Shown here: positions 59,913 through 64,000 of the stretch, in pieces
Layout: every line of letters starts with the position of its first letter
Numbering within the stretch: position 1 is the stretch's first letter
Origin: Humibacillus sp. DSM 29435
GTDB lineage: Bacteria > Actinomycetota > Actinomycetes > Actinomycetales > Dermatophilaceae
Assembly: GCF_001758225.1 (NCBI RefSeq)
Contig: NZ_MAST01000012.1
Span: 124,001-188,000, forward strand
DNA length: 64,000 nt
Direction of reading: 5' to 3'
The notes under the pieces: generated by a model
What the model saw: only the letters and a program-made list of their open reading frames with translations
What the model was told of the DNA's origin: nothing
Database searches by the model: none
Program-made: the position numbers and the translations under genes

Positions 59913-61163
59913 TTACGGCCCCCCGCTGCCGAGCAGGCGACGCGTCGAGGAGACCTTTCCGACGAGCCCGACCGCGATCCAGGCGGCGACCATCGACGAC
60001 CCGCCGTACGACACGAACGGCAGCGGCAGCCCCGTGACCGGGGTGATGCCGAGGTTCATCCCGATGTTCTCGAACGCCTGCACCCCGAACCACACCGCGA
60101 TGCCGGTCACCACGAGGCGGCCGAAGGCGTCGACGCGGCCGGCGACCAACACCGCGCGCACGACGATGAAGCCGATCAGCACGATCATCCCCACCGCTCC
60201 GACGAAGCCCAGCTCCTCCCCCACGACGGAGAAGATGAAGTCGGTCTCCTGGAACGGGATGAAGCCACCCTGGGTCTGGCGCCCCTCGAAGAGGCCCTGC
60301 CCGCCGAGCCCGCCGGACCCGATCGCGATGCGCACCTGCCGGGTCTGGTAGCCGATGCCCTGGGGGTCGAGGGAGGGGTCGAGGAAGGCGCGCAGGCGGT
60401 TGCGCTGGTACCCGCTCAGAATCGGCGTCAGGAACGCGGCCAGCACCAAGCCGATGCCGGTCAGCGACACCCCGACGGTCCAGACCGGCGGCGCACCCGC
60501 TGTGGCGATGATGACCAGCGCCATCGCCACCAGCACGATGGCCGAGCCCAGGTCCGGCTGGGCCAGTACGAGCACGATGGGGATGCCGGCCACCACCCAG
60601 GCGAGCGCCACGTCGCGATGGCGTTGGCGCCCGCCGGCCCGACCGCGACCAGACGCGCCGGATGGTTCAGATGGACCGAACCGGTCGGACCGCTCGGCAA
60701 GCAGCATGGCGAGACCGATCGCGAGCGCCACCTTCATCAGCTCGGAGGGCTGCAGCGTGAAACCGCCGGGAAGCCGGATCCAGGAGCGTGACCCGTTCAC
60801 GGTCGTGCCCAGAGGTGAGACGACGGCCGCCAGCCCGAGCACCGCCAGCAGGTAGACGACCGGGGCCAGCGCCCGAACGACCCGCATGTCCAACCGGGTC
60901 ACGAGGACCGCAGCAACTATGCCGATCACGACGCTGAGGGCCTGCCTGAGGGCCAACGACGACCCGTGCGTCACGTGGGTGGCCGACCACACGAGCAGAA
61001 CCCCGATCGCCGAGAGGCCCGCAGCACCGATGAACAGGCCGAGGTCGACCCGCAGCAACGACTGCCCGAGCCGCCCGCGCTGACCGACCCGTCGACCCCC
61101 GCCACCCAGGGTGTGGTCGTTGCGGGTCAGGAGGGCACGATCGAGGCGAGGATCTCGCGACAC
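59913..61163 (-). CDS. rodA: Rod-shape peptidoglycan polymerase RodA
   Basis: 416 aa SEDS-family glycosyltransferase, about ten helices. Marks: NGSRSWIRLPGGFTLQPSELMKVALAI, QPDLGSAIVLVAMALVI, ETDFIFSVVGEELGFVGAVG, FENIGMNLGITPVTGLPLPFVSYGGSSMVAAW. Works with PBP2, whose gene is 24 kb away although the two are normally adjacent. The GTG at 61163 overlaps the ribF 3' end by 37 nt; no later in-frame ATG/GTG precedes the first helix, so the overlap seems real. The N-terminal 35 residues are basic and Gly-rich. Confidence 0.93.
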   Translation of the reverse strand: MSRDPRLDRALLTRNDHTLGGGGRRVGQRGRLGQSLLRVDLGLFIGAAGLSAIGVLLVWSATHVTHGSSLALRQALSVVIGIVAAVLVTRLDMRVVRALAPVVYLLAVLGLAAVVSPLGTTVNGSRSWIRLPGGFTLQPSELMKVALAIGLAMLLAERSDRFGPSEPSGASGRGRAGGRQRHRDVALAWVVAGIPIVLVLAQPDLGSAIVLVAMALVIIATAGAPPVWTVGVSLTGIGLVLAAFLTPILSGYQRNRLRAFLDPSLDPQGIGYQTRQVRIAIGSGGLGGQGLFEGRQTQGGFIPFQETDFIFSVVGEELGFVGAVGMIVLIGFIVVRAVLVAGRVDAFGRLVVTGIAVWFGVQAFENIGMNLGITPVTGLPLPFVSYGGSSMVAAWIAVGLVGKVSSTRRLLGSGGP

Positions 61164-62113
61164 CGCGAGACGTCCAGCTTCATCTGCTCGACGAGCGCGT
61201 CGACGGAGTCGAACTTCAGGGTCGGCCGCAGGTTGGCGACGAACAGCATGGAGACGCGTTCGCCGTAGAGGTCGAGATCGGTGCGATCGAGCACATAGGC
61301 CTCGACTCGCCTCTGCTGACCGTCGAAGGTGGGGTTGGTGCCCACGGAGATGGCGGCCGGAAGGGTGCGATCGGGATCGTTGGAGGCCAACCCCAGCCGG
61401 ATCAGCCAGCCCGCGTACACCCCGTCGCTGGGCACCAGCCCCTCGTGGTCGGGACTGAGGTTGGCCGTGGGGTAGCCCAGCTCACGGCCCCGGTGGTCGC
61501 CGTGCACCACGGTGCCGGCCACCGCGTGCGGCCGACCGAGGATCTCGGTGGCGTGCTCGACGTTGCCACCGAGCAGCTCGGCACGCAGCTGGGTCGAGCT
61601 CCAGCGGGTGGCCTCGGTGGTGGTCACCTCGGCTGGGCCCCCACCGACGTCGTCGAGCGTGATCACCTCGAAGCCGTGCACCGCACCGAGGTCGCGCAGC
61701 GTCTGCACGTCGCCGGAGTTGCGCACCCCGAAGCGGGTGTCCTTGCCGACGACCACCACGGCAGCGCCCAAGGCGTCGACGAACGTCGAACGCACGAACT
61801 CCTCCGGGGTCTGCTGGGCGAACTTACGGGTGAACTCGATGACCAGCACGGCGGCCAGCCCGACCGACTCGAGAGCGTCGAGCCGTTGCTCGACCGACAT
61901 CACGGCTGCCGGTGCCCGGTCGGGGTAGAGCACAGCCACCGGGTGGGGTTCGAAGGTCACGGCGACCGGCATGGCCCCGCGCAGGCCGGCCTCGCGCACG
62001 ACCCGGGTCAGCACCTCACGGTGCCCGCGGTGGACACCGTCGAAGTTGCCGAGCGTGACGACCGTTGGGCTCAGGCCCGTCGGGACGTCGCCCATTCCAT
62101 ACCACCGCTGCAC
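61127..62113 (-). CDS. ribF: Bifunctional riboflavin kinase / FAD synthetase
   Basis: 328 aa. N-terminal FMN adenylyltransferase (VVTLGNFDGVHRGHREVL; VTFEPHPVAVLYPDRAP; VVVGKDTRFGVRNSGD) and C-terminal riboflavin kinase (VAGTVVHGDHRGRELGYPTANL; GVYAGWL; VGTNPTF; VEAYVLDRTDLDLYG). GTG at 62113 is supported by TACAGT 7 nt upstream (leaderless) and by removing an Arg-rich extension. Located between truB and rodA. Confidence 0.95.
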   Translation of the reverse strand: MQRWYGMGDVPTGLSPTVVTLGNFDGVHRGHREVLTRVVREAGLRGAMPVAVTFEPHPVAVLYPDRAPAAVMSVEQRLDALESVGLAAVLVIEFTRKFAQQTPEEFVRSTFVDALGAAVVVVGKDTRFGVRNSGDVQTLRDLGAVHGFEVITLDDVGGGPAEVTTTEATRWSSTQLRAELLGGNVEHATEILGRPHAVAGTVVHGDHRGRELGYPTANLSPDHEGLVPSDGVYAGWLIRLGLASNDPDRTLPAAISVGTNPTFDGQQRRVEAYVLDRTDLDLYGERVSMLFVANLRPTLKFDSVDALVEQMKLDVSRCREILASIVPS

Positions 62114-62120
62114 GGCGACC

Positions 62121-62126
62121 ACTGTA
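62121..62126 (-). promoter_or_regulatory. -10 box of ribF (leaderless)
   Basis: TACAGT on the minus strand, 7 nt before the GTG start. Confidence 0.55.
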
Positions 62127-62156
62127 GTGGCCGCGTCGGAGCCGTCGTACACGCGA

Positions 62157-63140
62157 TCAGCCGGATGCCGGGTGGGGCGCCTGCGACGCGCCTGTCGACG
62201 CCGCCGTCGCGGGCTCGAAGACCACCCGGGCCCGGGCCATCGTCGCGGTCTCGTCGAGCACCGCGACGAGCCGGCCAGCGGGGTCGATGGCGGCCACCGC
62301 ATCGCCGCACCCCGGCCTGCTCGCGATGCGCTGGCCGTGCCCGAGCCTGACGGCCTCCGCGCCGCTGATCTCGTGCACCTCCAGCTGAGCCCGGGCGGCG
62401 TCGACCAGAGAGATGAGGGTCAGGCTGCCCACGCCCGCCTGCTCGACCCGCCCGCTCAGGTCGTCGAGGGGGCTCGCCGTGGCCAGGTCGAAGCGGCCGA
62501 CGCGAGTGCGGCGCAGGGCAGTCAGATGACCGCCGACGCCGAGGCGCTCGCCGAGATCACGGGCCAGGGCCCGAACGTAGGTGCCGGACGAGACCGCCAC
62601 CACGATGTCGAGGTCGAGGACGTCGACGGCTGCCCCATCGGGCATCTCGGCTACCGCCGGTCGTCGGGCCAGCACGTCGAACCGGCTGACGGTGACGGGT
62701 CGGGCCGGGAGGTCGACCACGCCGCCCTTGCGCACCGTGGCGTAGCTGCGCTCACCGTTCACTTTGATGGCGCTGACCGAGCTCGGCACCTGCTGGATGT
62801 CACCCGTCAAGGCGCTTACGGCATCCGTCAGCGCGGCCGAGGTCACCGCCGCGTCAGGGGCACCGCACGCGCTGGTGACCTCCCCCTCGGCGTCGTCGGT
62901 CACGGTGGCCTGGCCGAGCCGGATGGTGGCGGTGTACTCCTTGTCGAGCCCCACCAGGAACGTGAGCAGCTTGGTGGCGCGGCCCACCCCGAGCACGAGC
63001 ACTCCGGTCGCCATCGGGTCGAGGGTTCCGGCGTGACCCACGCGCCGGGTTCCGCACAGTCGCCGGGCCCGGGCGACGACATCGTGGCTGGTCCAGCCGG
63101 CGGGCTTGTCGACCACGAGCAGCCCTGAGGCGTCGCTCAC
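62157..63140 (-). CDS. truB: tRNA pseudouridine-55 synthase
   Basis: 327 aa. Makes pseudouridine 55 in the tRNA T-loop. Catalytic Asp in GHAGTLDPMATGVLVLG; other blocks SGLLVVDKPAGWTSHDVVARAR, KEYTATIRLGQATVTDDAEGEV, QVPSSVSAIKVNGERSYATVRKG, VAVSSGTYVRALARDLGERLG. C-terminal part shorter of PUA type. The start overlaps the rbfA stop by four bases. Confidence 0.95.
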   Translation of the reverse strand: MSDASGLLVVDKPAGWTSHDVVARARRLCGTRRVGHAGTLDPMATGVLVLGVGRATKLLTFLVGLDKEYTATIRLGQATVTDDAEGEVTSACGAPDAAVTSAALTDAVSALTGDIQQVPSSVSAIKVNGERSYATVRKGGVVDLPARPVTVSRFDVLARRPAVAEMPDGAAVDVLDLDIVVAVSSGTYVRALARDLGERLGVGGHLTALRRTRVGRFDLATASPLDDLSGRVEQAGVGSLTLISLVDAARAQLEVHEISGAEAVRLGHGQRIASRPGCGDAVAAIDPAGRLVAVLDETATMARARVVFEPATAASTGASQAPHPASG

Positions 63141-63637
63141 CTGACCCCAGCGTCGGAGCCGGCGTCCTGGGCGTCCTCGGTGTCGTCGGTGTCGTCGGTG
63201 TCGTCGGTGTCGTCACGGTCGACGGGCTTCTTGTACGGGTCCGCGTCACCGGCGTGGCGCGCTCCGGCGGCCGCTCGCGCGAGCTCTTCGTCGCGAGCGC
63301 GGGTCTGGGTCACGAGGTCCTCGAGGTGGGCAGCACCCTCGGGCAGGGCGTCGGCGATGAACTCGATCGACGGCGTCAGGCGGATCCCGACTCCCTTGCC
63401 GACGGCCGACCTGATCCGACCGCGGTTGGCGTAGAGCACGGCGGCCGAGGCGGCGCGCTCCTCGTCAGACCCGAACACGGTGTAGAAGATCGAGGCGTGC
63501 TGGAGGTCGCCGGTGACGCGGGTGTCGGTGATCGTGACGAAGCCGAGCTGCTCGTCCTTGATCTGGTACTCGAGGTACTCCGCGACGATGACCTTGATGC
63601 GGTCTGCGACCTTGCGGGCGCGGGCTGGGTCTGCCAT
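63137..63637 (-). CDS. rbfA: 30S ribosome-binding factor A
   Basis: 166 aa. KH-like fold protein of 30S maturation: RARKVADRIKVIVAEYLEYQI, KDEQLGFVTITDTRVTGDLQHASIFYTVFG, IRSAVGKGVGIRLTPSIEFIAD. A roughly 40-residue C-terminal extension is Ala/Asp-rich and contains four tandem DDT triplets coded by a 9-bp repeat. ATG at 63637 with GAAGGAG upstream; the ORF to 63700 adds non-family residues. First of rbfA-truB. Confidence 0.95.
   Translation of the reverse strand: MADPARARKVADRIKVIVAEYLEYQIKDEQLGFVTITDTRVTGDLQHASIFYTVFGSDEERAASAAVLYANRGRIRSAVGKGVGIRLTPSIEFIADALPEGAAHLEDLVTQTRARDEELARAAAGARHAGDADPYKKPVDRDDTDDTDDTDDTEDAQDAGSDAGVR
63184..63219. repeat. 9-bp coding repeat in the rbfA tail
   Basis: About four near-identical 9-bp units (plus strand GTGTCGTCG; minus strand encodes Asp-Asp-Thr). 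In frame, so copy-number change lengthens or shortens the acidic tail without a frameshift. Confidence 0.8.
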
Positions 63638-63715
63638 GGCTGGCTCCTTCTCTCCTCGTGACGGGCGGGTGTCTCCGCCGCCCTGACGGGCACGCACCAC
63701 CCTAACGAGGAAGGG

Positions 63716-64000
63716 TCAGAGCTTCACGATCGCCTTCTGCAGCTCGGTGGCCGCCAGGGTGATGAACGCTGCCGCGCAGAGCACCAGCACGACGTTCGAC
63801 CACGCGCGGTTTCGCCATTCGCGGGGGATGCGATCGGTGTTGAGCAGCCAGAGCAGGGTGATCGACAGGAACGGCATGAAGAACGCGCCGAGCACCCCGT
63901 AGGCCAGGATCAGGTAGATCGGCTGCCCGAGGAACATCATCACCATCGGTGGGAACGTGAGCCACAGGATGTAGGCCCGGTACCAACGTCCTCCGGCTCG
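63716..64000 (-). CDS. Nramp-like divalent metal transporter, C-terminal end (gene cut by window edge)
   Basis: Open to the right edge; 94 codons visible. Three hydrophobic helices: AYILWLTFPPMVMMFLGQPIYLILAYGVLG, FFMPFLSITLLWLLN and VVLVLCAAAFITLAATEL, with DRIPREWRNRAWSN between the last two. This layout resembles the C-terminal helices of actinobacterial Nramp family Mn/Fe transporters; identification rests only on this end. Terminates 79 nt before the rbfA start on the same strand. Confidence 0.6.
   Translation of the reverse strand, partial: RAGGRWYRAYILWLTFPPMVMMFLGQPIYLILAYGVLGAFFMPFLSITLLWLLNTDRIPREWRNRAWSNVVLVLCAAAFITLAATELQKAIVKL

Overview
The window is high-GC, densely packed DNA from an actinobacterium. 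The evidence is strong G/C third-position bias, GTG starts, many leaderless genes (a TANNNT -10 box 6-7 nt before the start codon), a SAM-IV riboswitch, a translational-type T-box before ileS, an mreBCD-PBP2 rod cluster and a single-domain xylose-type ABC ATPase. Gene content and order resemble Micrococcales of the Intrasporangiaceae/Dermatophilaceae kind; that placement is inference. No tRNA, rRNA, CRISPR array, complete prophage or intact transposon was seen.

Layout. 0-9.6 kb: 5' part of ftsK, a SAM-IV riboswitch controlling a SufS-like cysteine desulfurase, an exo/endonuclease-fold membrane protein, RNase J, dapA, folA-thyA and an AbiEi/DUF559-like protein. 9.6-13.4 kb: paaABCDE phenylacetyl-CoA epoxidase operon. 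13.5-15.2 kb: His-rich acetyltransferase plus azlCD. 15.3-20.1 kb: xylose-type sugar ABC transporter with a ROK repressor and a matching operator. 20.4-26.6 kb: a tiny cysteine-rich metallothionein-like gene, dapB, a YjbR-like gene, ctaG-like, hpf, pnp-rpsO and a DUF6131 peptide. 26.7-33.7 kb: two paralogous lipoproteins around a MOSC gene, lpdA, DUF3311 plus a sodium/solute symporter, and an aromatic-acid-exporter-like protein. 33.8-38.3 kb: mreBCD-mrdA. 38.4-45.1 kb: an accessory stretch with a two-component system, a CPBP protease, a nucleotidyltransferase pseudogene, poorly coding DNA and a secreted Kelch protein. 45.2-52.1 kb: ileS-GNAT-folC-bL12-like-DUF4233-ndk. 52.1-64 kb: FAD oxidase, PRC-barrel operon, NUDIX, radical SAM, a ribbon-helix-helix gene pair, acyl-CoA ligase, rodA, ribF, truB, rbfA and the 3' end of an Nramp-like transporter.

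How it fits together. Most genes serve core functions: lysine/peptidoglycan precursors (dapA, dapB), rod growth (mre, PBP2, rodA), folate/thymidylate (folA, thyA, folC), RNA turnover and ribosome maturation (rnj, pnp, rpsO, rbfA, truB, hpf). Compared with the usual actinobacterial order folC-ndk-mreBCD-mrdA-rodA-radical SAM, the cluster is broken twice: about 7 kb of accessory DNA lies between ndk and mreB, and rodA and the radical SAM gene sit over 20 kb away.

Most unusual signals: (i) a 46-residue peptide with 10 Cys in CxCxxC repeats; (ii) tandem repeats of 8, 10 and 12 bp that start at or run through the stop codons of hpf, the Kelch gene and dapA, multiplying TGA; (iii) a ribbon-helix-helix gene overlapping a 54-codon gene whose stop lies in a 19-bp hairpin; (iv) four copies of a 21-bp palindromic element at 55.4 kb; (v) a resistance-type nucleotidyltransferase with TAG in place of the motif tryptophan.
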